Source: Rathayibacter sp. VKM Ac-2760 (GTDB taxonomy: Bacteria; Actinomycetota; Actinomycetes; Actinomycetales; Microbacteriaceae). From it: a stretch of DNA of 64,000 bases. Position 1 is the stretch's first letter. Each line of letters begins with the position of its first letter. The translations under genes and the position numbers were made by a program. Below are positions 50,238 to 58,443 of the stretch, piece after piece. The notes under the pieces were generated by a model. That model did no database searches and was not told the origin of the DNA. It was given only the letters and a program-made list of their open reading frames with translations. The stretch lies in assembly GCF_009834185.1 (NCBI RefSeq), contig NZ_CP047173.1, positions 3,472,001 to 3,536,000 of the forward strand, read 5' to 3'.

Positions 50238-51970
50238 CAGGGGCGCTCGGCCACGTCGATCGCGCCGGTGGCGGCGTGCTTCGCGTGGGAGACGGGCTGC
50301 TGATTCTGCCCGACCGGGCGGAGGCCCGCCTGGCCGTCGGAGGCCGCGATCAGCGCGTCCTCGGCGCCGGCGACGACGTCCTTGGGCGCCGCCTTCAGCT
50401 GCACCGCGTTCTTGGTGCCGAGGTCGACGTTCGGCAGCAGCGTCACGGCGATCAGGGTGATCACGGCCAGCGGGATGCTGAAGAGGAAGACGTCGCCGAT
50501 CCCGATGCCGTAGGCGCCCTCGACCACGAGGCGCACCGCGTCGGGCAGGGTCGACACCTGCGGGATGGTGCCGTTGCCGAGCGAAGCGGCCGCGGCGGCC
50601 TGGTCGGCCGGAGCGAGACCGGCGATGCCGCTCGCGGTGCGGTCGGCGATGACGGTGCCGAGGATCGAGCCGAGCACCGAGACGCCGATGGTGCCGCCGA
50701 GGCTGCGGAAGAACGTGACGGCGCTGGTCGCGACTCCGAGGTTCTTCACCTCGATCGAGTTCTGCACGACGAGCACCAGGTTCTGCATCAGCATGCCCAG
50801 GCCCGCGCCGAGGACCGCCATCGAGACGCCGACGTAGACGAAGCTCGTGTCGTAGCGCAGCTGGCTGAGCAGCGCTGTGCCGAGCACCGAGAAGGACGCC
50901 CCGGTGATCATGATCGCCTTCCACTTGCCGGTCCGCGAGATGATCCCGCCGAAGATCGTGGAGGCGATCAGCAGTCCCGCCATCAGCGGGATCGTGAGCA
51001 GTCCCGACTGGGTGGGCGTGGCGCCGCGGGCGAGCTGCATGTACTGCGCGAGGAAGACGGCGGTGCCGAAGAGCGAGACGCCGACCGAGATGCTCGCGAC
51101 GACCGCGAGGCTGAAGGTGCGGTTCTTGAACATCCCCATCGGGATGATCGGCTCGGCGACGGTGAGCTCGGTGATCACCGCGGCGACCAGCAGCACGACG
51201 GAGCCGCCGACCATGACCGCGGTCTCCCAGGAGGCCCACTCGAAGTTCTTGCCGGCCAGCGAGACCCAGATCAGCAGCAGCGAGACGCCGCCGGCGATGA
51301 GGACGGCGCCGAGGTAGTCGATCTTGACCGTGCGCTTGGGGTGCGCGGGCAGGCGCAGGGTCACCTGGAGCAGGATGATCGCGATGATCGCGACGGGCAG
51401 CGCGATGAAGAAGTTCCAGCGCCAGCCGAACGCGTCGGTGACGACGCCGCCGAGCAGCGGGCCGCCGACGGTGCCGATCGCCATCACGCCGCCGAAGAGA
51501 CCGGCGTACTTGCCGCGCTCGCGGGGGCTGATGATGTCGGCCATGATGATCTGGCTCAGCGCCGCGAGACCGCCGGCGCCGAGGCCCTGGAAGACGCGGA
51601 ACACGATCAGCATGTTCGTGTCCTGCGAGAAGCCGGCCGCGGCCGAGCCGATCACGAAGATCGCGAGCGCGAGCTGGATGAGCAGCTTGCGGTTGAAGAG
51701 GTCGGCGAACTTGCCCCAGAGCGGGGTGGAGACGGTGGTCGCGAGCAGCGTCGCGGTGACGACCCAGGTGTAGGCGTTCTGGTCGCCCCGGAGGTCGGAG
51801 ATGATCAGCGGCAGCGAGGTCGACACGACCGTGCCCGCGAGGATCGAGACGAACATGCCCAGCAGCAGTCCGCTGAGGGATTCGAGCACCTGGCGGTGCG
51901 ACATGGCCCCGTCGGGGCCGGTGGGGGTGGTGCGCTCTTCTCGAGTGCGCGTGCGCTCTGCGCGGGACAT
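50237..51970 (-). CDS. DHA2-family multidrug MFS exporter (EmrB-like)
   Basis: A 577-residue protein with 14 helices and hydrophilic ends. Typical are LSGLLLGMFVSILAGTVVSTSLPLI, QNAYTWVVTATLLATTVSTPLWGKFADLFNRK, and GVMAIGTVGGPLLGG (motif C). A 60-residue C-terminal tail follows the last helix. It has a clear ribosome site (AAGGAG) before ATG 51970. With the coupled MarR gene it forms a self-regulated resistance cassette. Confidence 0.93.
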   Translation of the reverse strand: MSRAERTRTREERTTPTGPDGAMSHRQVLESLSGLLLGMFVSILAGTVVSTSLPLIISDLRGDQNAYTWVVTATLLATTVSTPLWGKFADLFNRKLLIQLALAIFVIGSAAAGFSQDTNMLIVFRVFQGLGAGGLAALSQIIMADIISPRERGKYAGLFGGVMAIGTVGGPLLGGVVTDAFGWRWNFFIALPVAIIAIILLQVTLRLPAHPKRTVKIDYLGAVLIAGGVSLLLIWVSLAGKNFEWASWETAVMVGGSVVLLVAAVITELTVAEPIIPMGMFKNRTFSLAVVASISVGVSLFGTAVFLAQYMQLARGATPTQSGLLTIPLMAGLLIASTIFGGIISRTGKWKAIMITGASFSVLGTALLSQLRYDTSFVYVGVSMAVLGAGLGMLMQNLVLVVQNSIEVKNLGVATSAVTFFRSLGGTIGVSVLGSILGTVIADRTASGIAGLAPADQAAAAASLGNGTIPQVSTLPDAVRLVVEGAYGIGIGDVFLFSIPLAVITLIAVTLLPNVDLGTKNAVQLKAAPKDVVAGAEDALIAASDGQAGLRPVGQNQQPVSHAKHAATGAIDVAERP

Positions 51971-52016
51971 ACGGCTCCTTGTTCACGATGCGGCGGCCTC
52001 GGCGGGCCGGCGGTAC

Positions 52017-52036
52017 TAGTTGATGACGATCAACTA
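52017..52036. promoter_or_regulatory. MarR operator candidate, 20-bp palindrome
   Basis: TAGTTGAT-GACG-ATCAACTA is a perfect eight-base inverted repeat upstream of the exporter start at 51970. A TATATA at 52052-52057 could be the -10 element, so a bound regulator would sit just downstream. A further CAACTA half-site lies at 52047. Confidence 0.75.
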
Positions 52037-52083
52037 TTGACCGACTGCAACTATATAGCCGAGCGAGGCTTTCGCGCCAGTGG

Positions 52084-52557
52084 TCAGCGGGAGGAGCCGC
52101 GGCGGCGGCGGAGCAGCACGACGGCCACGACGACCGCGGCCACGAGTGCGACGAGCACCGCGATGCCCAGCGGAGACCCCACCGCCGCGCCGACCACCGC
52201 CCAGAGCACGGCGAAGCCGACGGTCGCGTAGATCAGCGCCCAGGCCGCGCAGCCGGGCAGCATCGCGAGGAGATACACCCCGAAGCGCATCCGGGCGGCG
52301 CCGGCCGCCGCGTTCATCATCGTCTGGAGCCCCACGGTGAGGAAGCTCACCGTCACCGCCGGCGGCCCGTAGCGCGCGAGGAGCGCCGAGCCCCGCCGCA
52401 GCGCCGGCGACTCCAGCCACCGCCCCCAGCGGCGCGACGCCGCCCCGGCCACGACGGCCCGCGCGAGCCAGTACGTCGCCTGCGCCCGCAGCAGCACGAT
52501 GACGAACAGCGCCCCGAGCAGCTCGACGAACCCCAGCTCGTCGAGGAACCCGGGCAC
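52084..52557 (-). CDS. VTT/DedA-like small membrane protein
   Basis: A 157-residue membrane protein with about four helices. The RYGPPAVTVSFLTVGLQTMMNAAAG segment and MRFGVYLLAMLPGCAAWALIYATVGF match the VTT (SNARE-associated, DedA) domain, with the conserved Arg, Gly and Pro residues. DedA proteins act as lipid scramblases or undecaprenyl-phosphate transporters. This one is shorter than a full DedA. It diverges from the Lrp gene. Confidence 0.82.
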   Translation of the reverse strand: MPGFLDELGFVELLGALFVIVLLRAQATYWLARAVVAGAASRRWGRWLESPALRRGSALLARYGPPAVTVSFLTVGLQTMMNAAAGAARMRFGVYLLAMLPGCAAWALIYATVGFAVLWAVVGAAVGSPLGIAVLVALVAAVVVAVVLLRRRRGSSR

Positions 52558-52624
52558 GGCGGCCCCCTTCCTACGACGACACCGAAGTAAGGCTACCCTT
52601 CGCTCGCCGGGCGACCCATGCTGG

Positions 52625-52649
52625 TCGAGTAGCGCGCAGCGCGTATCGA
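52625..52649. repeat. Single TCGAGTA/TATCGA hairpin element (unit E)
   Basis: TCGAGTA, then GCGC-GCA-GCGC, then GTATCGA. It is a fifth copy of the family at 6737-6813 and 40121-40203. It lies in the divergent region between the VTT and Lrp genes, so termination is not its only possible role. Confidence 0.85.
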
Positions 52650-52729
52650 GACCCCCGCGATCAGACGCGGACCCGCCGTGATCGCGCCGGTGCCCCGCGC
52701 GGCTCCGACCCCGCCCCTAGGCTCGACGC

Positions 52730-53167
52730 ATGGACAACATCGATCGGAAGATCCTCGATCTGCTGCGCCAAAACGCCCGCGCGGGCTACGGCGACATCGG
52801 CGGGGTCGTCGGCCTGTCCGCGTCCGCCGTGAAGCGCCGCGTCGACCGGCTCGTCGCCGACGGCGTGATCCGCGGCTTCACCATCAAGGTCGACCCGGCG
52901 GTCGACGGCATGGCGACGGAGGCGTACGTCGAGCTGTTCTGCCGCGGCACCGTCGCCCCCGACGAGCTGCGCCGCATCCTCTCCGCGGTGCCCGAGGTCG
53001 TCGACGCCGGCACGGTGACCGGCTCGGCCGACGCCATCGTGCACATCCGCTCCCGCGACATCCCGAGCCTCGAGCTCGCCCTCGAGAAGGTGCGCATCGC
53101 GCCGAACGTCGACCACACCCGCTCCGCGATCGTGCTCTCCCGCCTCATCCAGCGCGGCGAGGCCTAG
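52730..53167 (+). CDS. Lrp/AsnC family transcriptional regulator
   Basis: A 145-residue regulator. The N-terminal HTH (about 1-55) has NIDRKILDLLRQNARAGYGDIGGVVGLSASAVKRRVDRLVADGVI. The RAM ligand domain (70-145) is complete. These proteins control amino-acid or amine metabolism. It is convergent with an amine-oxidase-like flavoprotein, 13 bases away, and could regulate it, although the usual arrangement is divergent. Confidence 0.93.
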   Translation: MDNIDRKILDLLRQNARAGYGDIGGVVGLSASAVKRRVDRLVADGVIRGFTIKVDPAVDGMATEAYVELFCRGTVAPDELRRILSAVPEVVDAGTVTGSADAIVHIRSRDIPSLELALEKVRIAPNVDHTRSAIVLSRLIQRGEA

Positions 53168-53180
53168 CCGCGCCGCACGA

Positions 53181-54554
53181 TCAGTGCGAGCGGCCCGCGA
53201 CGACGTCCGCGAGCGTCGCGAGCGGTGACGTCGTCGCCCGGCCCCGCGCCTCCGCCTCATCGGCCAGGCCGTAGGCGCGGTAGAGCGCGGTGACGGCGAG
53301 CCAGCGCAGCGGCTCGGGCTCCCACGGCCGCACCCGGTGGCCCACCCAGGGCAGCTCGGTGAGCGGCGTCCGCTCGCCGAGGACGAGATCGCGGAGGGTG
53401 CGCCCGGCGAGATTGGTCGCGGTGACGCCGGTGCCGACGAAGCCGCCCGCCCGGCCGAGGCCCGTGGCGCGGTCGAGGCCGACGGTCGCGTGCCAGTCAC
53501 GCGGCACGCCGAGCACGCCCGACCAGACGTGCTCGACGCCGACGCCGCGCAGCACCGGGAAGAACCGCTCCAGGACGGCGCGGAGCAGGCCCGCGGTGCG
53601 CGGATCGGTCCCGCCGTCGACGTCCGTCGCCGAGCCGAAGCGATAGGGCACGCCGCGCCCGCCGATCGCGATCCGGTCGTCGGCCGTCCGCTGCGCGTAC
53701 ATGTACGCGTGCGCGGAATCGCCCAGCGTCTCCCGGCCGGCCCAGCCGATCGCGTCCCAGATCTCCGGCCCGAGCGGCTCCGTCACGATCAGCGACGAGT
53801 TCATCGGCAGCCACTCCCGGTGGTGGCCGGCCAGCGCGGCGGTGAAGCCCTCGGTGGCGCGCAGCACGATCGGCGCGCGGACGACGCCGCGAGCGGTCAC
53901 CGCCGCCCCGGGCCGGATCTCGTCCACCCGGGTGTCCTCGAAGATCCGCACCCCGAGCCCCTCGACCGCGCGGGCGAGCCCGGCGGCCAGCTTCGCCGGG
54001 TGCAGCCGTGCGCAGTGCGGGTGCCACAGCCCGGCGGAGGCGCCGCTGACCGCGATCCGCGCCGCCGACTCCGCCGCGTCGAGCACCTCGACGTCGGTGT
54101 GCGCGCGAGCGCGGGCGGCCTCGGCCGTCGCCAGGAGGCGCGCCCGCTGCGCCGCACCGCGCGCGACCTGGAACTCGCCGCCCTTGACGATGTCGGCGTC
54201 GATCCCCTCCGCCGCCGCGACCGCGATCACCTCGTCGACGGTCTCGTTCATCGCGAGCTGGAAGCGGTCGACCGCTTCGGCCCCGTGCGAGCGGGCGTAG
54301 GAGGAGACGCCGCCGGTGATCTCGTTCGTCAGCCAGCCGCCGTTGCGGCCGGAGGCGCCGAAGCCGGCGAAGCGCTGCTCGAGCACCGCGATCCGCAGCG
54401 ACGGGTCGGCCTTCGCGAGGTAGTACGCCGTCCACAGACCGGTGTAGCCGGCGCCGACGATGCAGACGTCGACGTCGAGCGGGCCCGGCAGCGCGGGCCG
54501 CGGCGCGGGACGACCGAGGGAGGCCCACCAGAACGACACGTCGCCGTTGATCAC
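53181..54554 (-). CDS. FAD-dependent oxidoreductase (DAO/PuuB-like)
   Basis: A 457-residue DAO-family flavoprotein. The Rossmann site is VDVCIVGAGYTGLWTAYYLAKADPSLRIAVLE near residue 28. FGASGRNGGWLTNEI is typical of gamma-glutamylputrescine oxidase (PuuB), glycine oxidase and related amine oxidases. A C-terminal GFVGTGVTATNLAGRTL closes the FAD fold. It probably oxidises a primary or secondary amine to an aldehyde with H2O2. The nearby Lrp gene suggests amino-acid or polyamine substrates. Confidence 0.9.
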   Translation of the reverse strand: MINGDVSFWWASLGRPAPRPALPGPLDVDVCIVGAGYTGLWTAYYLAKADPSLRIAVLEQRFAGFGASGRNGGWLTNEITGGVSSYARSHGAEAVDRFQLAMNETVDEVIAVAAAEGIDADIVKGGEFQVARGAAQRARLLATAEAARARAHTDVEVLDAAESAARIAVSGASAGLWHPHCARLHPAKLAAGLARAVEGLGVRIFEDTRVDEIRPGAAVTARGVVRAPIVLRATEGFTAALAGHHREWLPMNSSLIVTEPLGPEIWDAIGWAGRETLGDSAHAYMYAQRTADDRIAIGGRGVPYRFGSATDVDGGTDPRTAGLLRAVLERFFPVLRGVGVEHVWSGVLGVPRDWHATVGLDRATGLGRAGGFVGTGVTATNLAGRTLRDLVLGERTPLTELPWVGHRVRPWEPEPLRWLAVTALYRAYGLADEAEARGRATTSPLATLADVVAGRSH

Positions 54555-54599
54555 GGTGGCCCCCCTCGGTCGGTCAGCCGGCTCGGTCCGCTCAGCCGG

Positions 54600-55610
54600 T
54601 CACAGTCCCGCGGACGGGAACGTCTGCATCATCTCCGAGAACAGCGCAGCGGTCCAGCCGATCGCGATGACGAAGGAGACGACCACCACGCCGAGGAAGA
54701 TCCAGAGCGGCAGCAGTCCGCCGCCGGTCACGCGCTTCACGACGACGCTGCGGCCGATCACGTAGACGTACGGCGCGGCGAGGAACGCCCAGGCCCAGTG
54801 GAACGGACGCTGCACGCCGTTCTTCTTCAGCTGCCGGTAGTCGAGGAACGCGAAGACCACCTCGGCGGCGTAGATCAGGAAGCCGACGACCTGCACGGCG
54901 CCGAGGCCGACGAGGTAGGCGGTCGACATGCCCATCGAGGCGCGCGGGCCGTAGGTCGAGGAGACGGCCGAGTCCGCGATCGCGCCCGGCGAGAGCAGGA
55001 AGATCGACAGCGCCGAGAGCAGCGGGAGCAGCACGACGACCCAGATCCACGGGGTGCTCGTGACGATGCTCGGGTCGCGCGGCTGCGGTGCGGGGCGGCC
55101 GGCGTAGGCGGGCTGCTGGCCGTACTGCTGCGGGTACTGCTGGCTGTACTCCTGCTGCGGCTGCTGGCCGTACTGGGGCTGCTGGCCGTACTGCGGCTGC
55201 TGAGCATGCGGCTGCTGAGCGTACGGCTGCTGCGGCGACTGCTCGCCGTACCTCGGCTGCTGCGGGATCTCGCGCTCGGGGGCGGACTGCCCGGAGGCCG
55301 ACTGGCCGTAGCTCGTCGCCTGTCCGCTCGAGGTCTCCCCGTAGGCGGGGCCCGTCACGGGCGGGACGACGGGGGTCGGCGCGGCGGAGGTCGGCGCGAC
55401 GGGACTCGGCGCGGCGGGAGGCGCACTGGCAGCCGCCGGAGGCGTGGTCGCCGGGGCGTCGCGGAGCGAGTCGGTCCAGCCGGTGCCGTCCCACCAGCGC
55501 TGCCGGGGCGAGCCGGCCGGGTCCGGGTACCAGCCCGCGCGGGGCCCGGAGGCGCCGCCGCCGTTCTGCTCCGCCTCGCCGTTCCGGTCGCTGCCCTGGT
55601 CGTCCGTCAT
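54600..55610 (-). CDS. DUF2510 membrane protein with Gln/Tyr-rich linker
   Basis: A 336-residue protein. DUF2510 near residues 22-48 (AGWYPDPAGSPRQRWWDGTGWTDS) is a short domain seen on many actinobacterial membrane proteins. A long linker (50-178) is rich in Pro, then in Gln/Tyr with QQPQYG repeats, which suggests disorder. Four membrane helices follow (about 187-210, 230-260, 275-297, 303-325), resembling DUF4328. Function unknown. The Q/Y repeat is similar to phase-separating or cell-wall-associated tails, but this is speculative. Confidence 0.82.
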   Translation of the reverse strand: MTDDQGSDRNGEAEQNGGGASGPRAGWYPDPAGSPRQRWWDGTGWTDSLRDAPATTPPAAASAPPAAPSPVAPTSAAPTPVVPPVTGPAYGETSSGQATSYGQSASGQSAPEREIPQQPRYGEQSPQQPYAQQPHAQQPQYGQQPQYGQQPQQEYSQQYPQQYGQQPAYAGRPAPQPRDPSIVTSTPWIWVVVLLPLLSALSIFLLSPGAIADSAVSSTYGPRASMGMSTAYLVGLGAVQVVGFLIYAAEVVFAFLDYRQLKKNGVQRPFHWAWAFLAAPYVYVIGRSVVVKRVTGGGLLPLWIFLGVVVVSFVIAIGWTAALFSEMMQTFPSAGL

Positions 55611-55757
55611 CGCGTCCTCCGCTCCCCTTCGGGCGTTCTGCCCGCATCACCCGAAAGAGTATCGCCGCGATCCCCGGGCGCACCTGGGCGGCGCCTTGCC
55701 GCGACCTCTGCCGCGGCTGATCGGACGCCGTGCATCGGCCTCCGCCAGGATGGACGC

Positions 55758-56450
55758 ATGCCGCACACTCTCCGCGCCCGCGCCCTGCTCTTCGACATGG
55801 ACGGCACCCTCGTCGACTCGACCGCGGTGGTGGAGACGATCTGGCGCTCCTTCGCCGCGCGCTTCGCGCTCGATCCTGCGCTCGTGCTGGGCGCCGTGCA
55901 CGGGGTCCGCGCGGAGGACAGCGTGCGCCGCTTCGCCCCCGCGGGCAGCGACGTCGCCGGGATCGTCGACGAGCTGAACGCCTACGAGCTCGAGCACACC
56001 GAGGGCACCGTCGAGATCCCCGGCGCCACGGCCCTCCTCGCCGCGCTCCCGCGCGACCGCGTCGCCCTCGTCACCTCGGCGAGCCCGGCGCTGGCCGCCG
56101 GCCGGCTCGCGGCCGCCGGCGTCCCCTCCCCCGCGGCGGTCGTCACCGCCGACGACGTCGTGCACGGCAAGCCGGCGCCGGACGGCTACCTCGCCGCCGC
56201 CGGCCTCCTCGGCGTCGAGCCCGCCGACGCGATCGTCTTCGAGGACGCGGAGGCGGGCATCCGCGCCGGCCTCGCCGCCGGGATGCGCGTGGTCGTCATC
56301 GGCGAGCACGAGTCCGAGACCACCCGCGGACTGCCGCGCATCGAGCACTACGCCGACGTCCGGGTCGAGCTCGACGGCGACGGCCTGGTGCTGACGCTGC
56401 CGGACGGGCCTGCTCAGCAGCGGCCCGCTCAGCAGCAGCCCGCTCAGTAG
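55758..56450 (+). CDS. HAD family phosphatase
   Basis: A 230-residue HAD phosphatase. Motif I FDMDGT has Asp13 and Asp15, motif II LVTSASP, motif III HGKPAPDG, motif IV VFEDAEAGI. It resembles sugar-phosphate or beta-phosphoglucomutase-like phosphatases (GpH/YfbT group). The last residues are a short PAQQ repeat, produced by a 15-base tandem. Its 3' end overlaps the convergent ABC permease gene by seven bases. Confidence 0.9.
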   Translation: MPHTLRARALLFDMDGTLVDSTAVVETIWRSFAARFALDPALVLGAVHGVRAEDSVRRFAPAGSDVAGIVDELNAYELEHTEGTVEIPGATALLAALPRDRVALVTSASPALAAGRLAAAGVPSPAAVVTADDVVHGKPAPDGYLAAAGLLGVEPADAIVFEDAEAGIRAGLAAGMRVVVIGEHESETTRGLPRIEHYADVRVELDGDGLVLTLPDGPAQQRPAQQQPAQ

Positions 56451-57676
56451 CGGATCGCGTCGATCACCTTCACCCGCACCGCGACGATCGCGGGCACCAG
56501 GCCCGCCAGTGCGCCCACCAGGGTCGCCGCGCCGAGGCCCAGCAGCGCCGCCTCGACCGGGAACGGCGGGATGTCGCTGATCCCGCTCTGCTTCACGAAG
56601 TCCACGGTCAGCGGATTCGTCACCAGGATCACCGCGATCGTGACCCCGACGACTCCCGCGACGACGGTCGCGACGACGCTCTCCATCATGATCGAGAAGA
56701 AGATCCGCCCCGAGGAGGCGCCGAAGCTGCGCCGGATGCCGATCTCGCGGATCCGCTGCCGCACCGTCACCAGGGCGATGTTGAGCAGCCCGAGCGCTCC
56801 GAGTGCCAGCACCAGGCCGGCGACGCCGCCGATCACCCAGGTGAGCACCGCGAACGGGTCGGAGTCGTAGCTGAGGTAGTCCTGCCGGTAGACGTCGGCC
56901 TGGATGCCCGGGCCGAGCGCCGCGGTCACGTCGCGCTGCACCGCCGCGATGAGCGGGTCGGCGATCTCGAGCGGCACCCACATCTCGTAGTTCGGCACCT
57001 GCGCGCCGCCGGACGCGGGATCCGCCTCGGGCGCGATCGCCGAGTACGCGTCGGCGAGCATCATCGCCGACGGCTCGGTGTCGTACTGGTTGGACGGCGT
57101 CACCCCGATCACGACGGCGGTGGTGTCGTGCTCGCCGCCGAGGAGGGTGGCCGTCGGATGGGTGCGCAGATCCGGTCGCCCGATCCGGTCCCAGAAGATC
57201 TCGTTGATGACGAGCGCGGGCGCGAGGCGGCGCTCGTCCCCCTCGGTGAACCAGCTGCCGCTCGCCAGCTTCACCCGGTGCATCTCGGCGTAGGGCTGGT
57301 CGACGGCGGTGATCCCGACGTCGACGGCGCCGTCGGCGAACTGCACGCGGGTGCTGCCGTAGGTCGTGCGGCTCGCGTAGTCGATGCGGTAGCGCTCGAG
57401 CACCTGCTCCCAGGCGGCCTGCAGCGCGGCGGCGTCGACCGTCCCGTCCGGTCCGTTCGAGTAGGCGCTGAGATAGAGGCTCGCGGGCCGGCCGCTGTTG
57501 CGCTCCGAGACCTCGATGTTCGCCTGGCGGGCGATCCCGCCGGCGGCGACCACCCCGGTGAGGGCGGCCACGGCGACCGCGACGCCGATCAGCGAGAGCA
57601 GCACGCGGCCGCGGTGGATGCGCAGCTCGGTCCACGCCTCGACGATGGCGCCGACGACGCCGGTGAGGCCGCCCAT
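56444..57676 (-). CDS. MacB/FtsX-type ABC transporter permease
   Basis: A 410-residue permease with the MacB layout: one N-terminal helix (about 20-45), a large extracytoplasmic domain (45-280), and three C-terminal helices (about 285-400) with the FtsX-type REIGIRRSFGASSGRIFFSIMMESV. The ATG overlaps the ATP-binding subunit stop (TGATG). With the ATPase and adaptor genes it forms a MacAB-like tripartite exporter. No outer-membrane partner is expected in this type of cell. Confidence 0.92.
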   Translation of the reverse strand: MGGLTGVVGAIVEAWTELRIHRGRVLLSLIGVAVAVAALTGVVAAGGIARQANIEVSERNSGRPASLYLSAYSNGPDGTVDAAALQAAWEQVLERYRIDYASRTTYGSTRVQFADGAVDVGITAVDQPYAEMHRVKLASGSWFTEGDERRLAPALVINEIFWDRIGRPDLRTHPTATLLGGEHDTTAVVIGVTPSNQYDTEPSAMMLADAYSAIAPEADPASGGAQVPNYEMWVPLEIADPLIAAVQRDVTAALGPGIQADVYRQDYLSYDSDPFAVLTWVIGGVAGLVLALGALGLLNIALVTVRQRIREIGIRRSFGASSGRIFFSIMMESVVATVVAGVVGVTIAVILVTNPLTVDFVKQSGISDIPPFPVEAALLGLGAATLVGALAGLVPAIVAVRVKVIDAIRY

Positions 57677-58443
57677 CAGTGCCTCCCCGAGCCGGTCGAG
57701 GGAGCGCCGGTCGAGGGAGCGCCGGTCGAGGGAGCGGCCGTCGCGGCCGTCGACGCGCTGAGCCGCCCGTGGTCGAGCCGGTAGTGCCGCTCGGCCCGCG
57801 CCGCGATGGCCGGGTCGTGCGTGATGGTGACCAGGGCCGAGCCGGACTCCTGGGCGATCTCGTCGAGCAGTCCCATCACGCTCTCCCCCGTGTCGGTGTC
57901 GAGCGCGCCGGTCGGCTCGTCGGCGAGGATCAGCCGCGGCCGGCGCACGAGCGCTCGCGCGATCGCGATGCGCTGCTGCTCGCCGCCGGACATCCGGCCC
58001 GGCATCGAGTCGACCCGGTGGCCGAGCCCGACCCGCTCCAGCATCTCGGCGGCGAGGGCCGCGCGCCGCCAGAACTCGCTGCCGGTCGCGTAGAGCAGCG
58101 GCGTCATCACGTTCTCGCGGGCCGTGCGGCCCTCGAGCAGATTGAACTGCTGGAAGATGAAGCCGATGCTGCCGCCGCGGATCCGCGCGCGGGCCCGCGC
58201 GGAGAGCGACTCGGTCGGCTTCCCCTCGAGCAGCATCCGGCCCTCGGTCGGCTCGTCGATCAGGCCGAGGATGTTGAGCAGCGTCGACTTGCCGGAGCCG
58301 CTCCGGCCGACGACCGAGACGTGGTCGCCCTCGCCGACCTCGAGGTCGACGCCGTCGAGGATCGTGAGCGGGGGCGCGTCGGGCAGGGGGACGACCTTGC
58401 GGATCCCCTCGAGGCGCAGGATCGCGGAACCCTCGCGCGTCAC
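57676..58443 (-). CDS. MacB-type ABC transporter ATP-binding protein
   Basis: A 255-residue ABC ATPase. Walker A GRSGSGKST, Q-loop FIFQQFNLL, ABC signature MSGGEQQRIAIARAL, Walker B LILADEPTGALD, H-loop TITHDP. The C-terminus has an STGAP repeat (residues about 232-250) coded by three 15-base units at 57691-57735. The GTG start at 58443 overlaps the adaptor stop (GTGA). It powers the permease encoded downstream. Confidence 0.93.
   Translation of the reverse strand: MTREGSAILRLEGIRKVVPLPDAPPLTILDGVDLEVGEGDHVSVVGRSGSGKSTLLNILGLIDEPTEGRMLLEGKPTESLSARARARIRGGSIGFIFQQFNLLEGRTARENVMTPLLYATGSEFWRRAALAAEMLERVGLGHRVDSMPGRMSGGEQQRIAIARALVRRPRLILADEPTGALDTDTGESVMGLLDEIAQESGSALVTITHDPAIAARAERHYRLDHGRLSASTAATAAPSTGAPSTGAPSTGSGRH

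Noticed and set aside
56408..56450. PAQQ tail of the HAD protein as a frameshift artefact
   Set aside because: The tail is in frame, comes from a clean 15-base tandem and ends at a stop that overlaps the convergent gene by only seven bases; nothing indicates a sequencing error.
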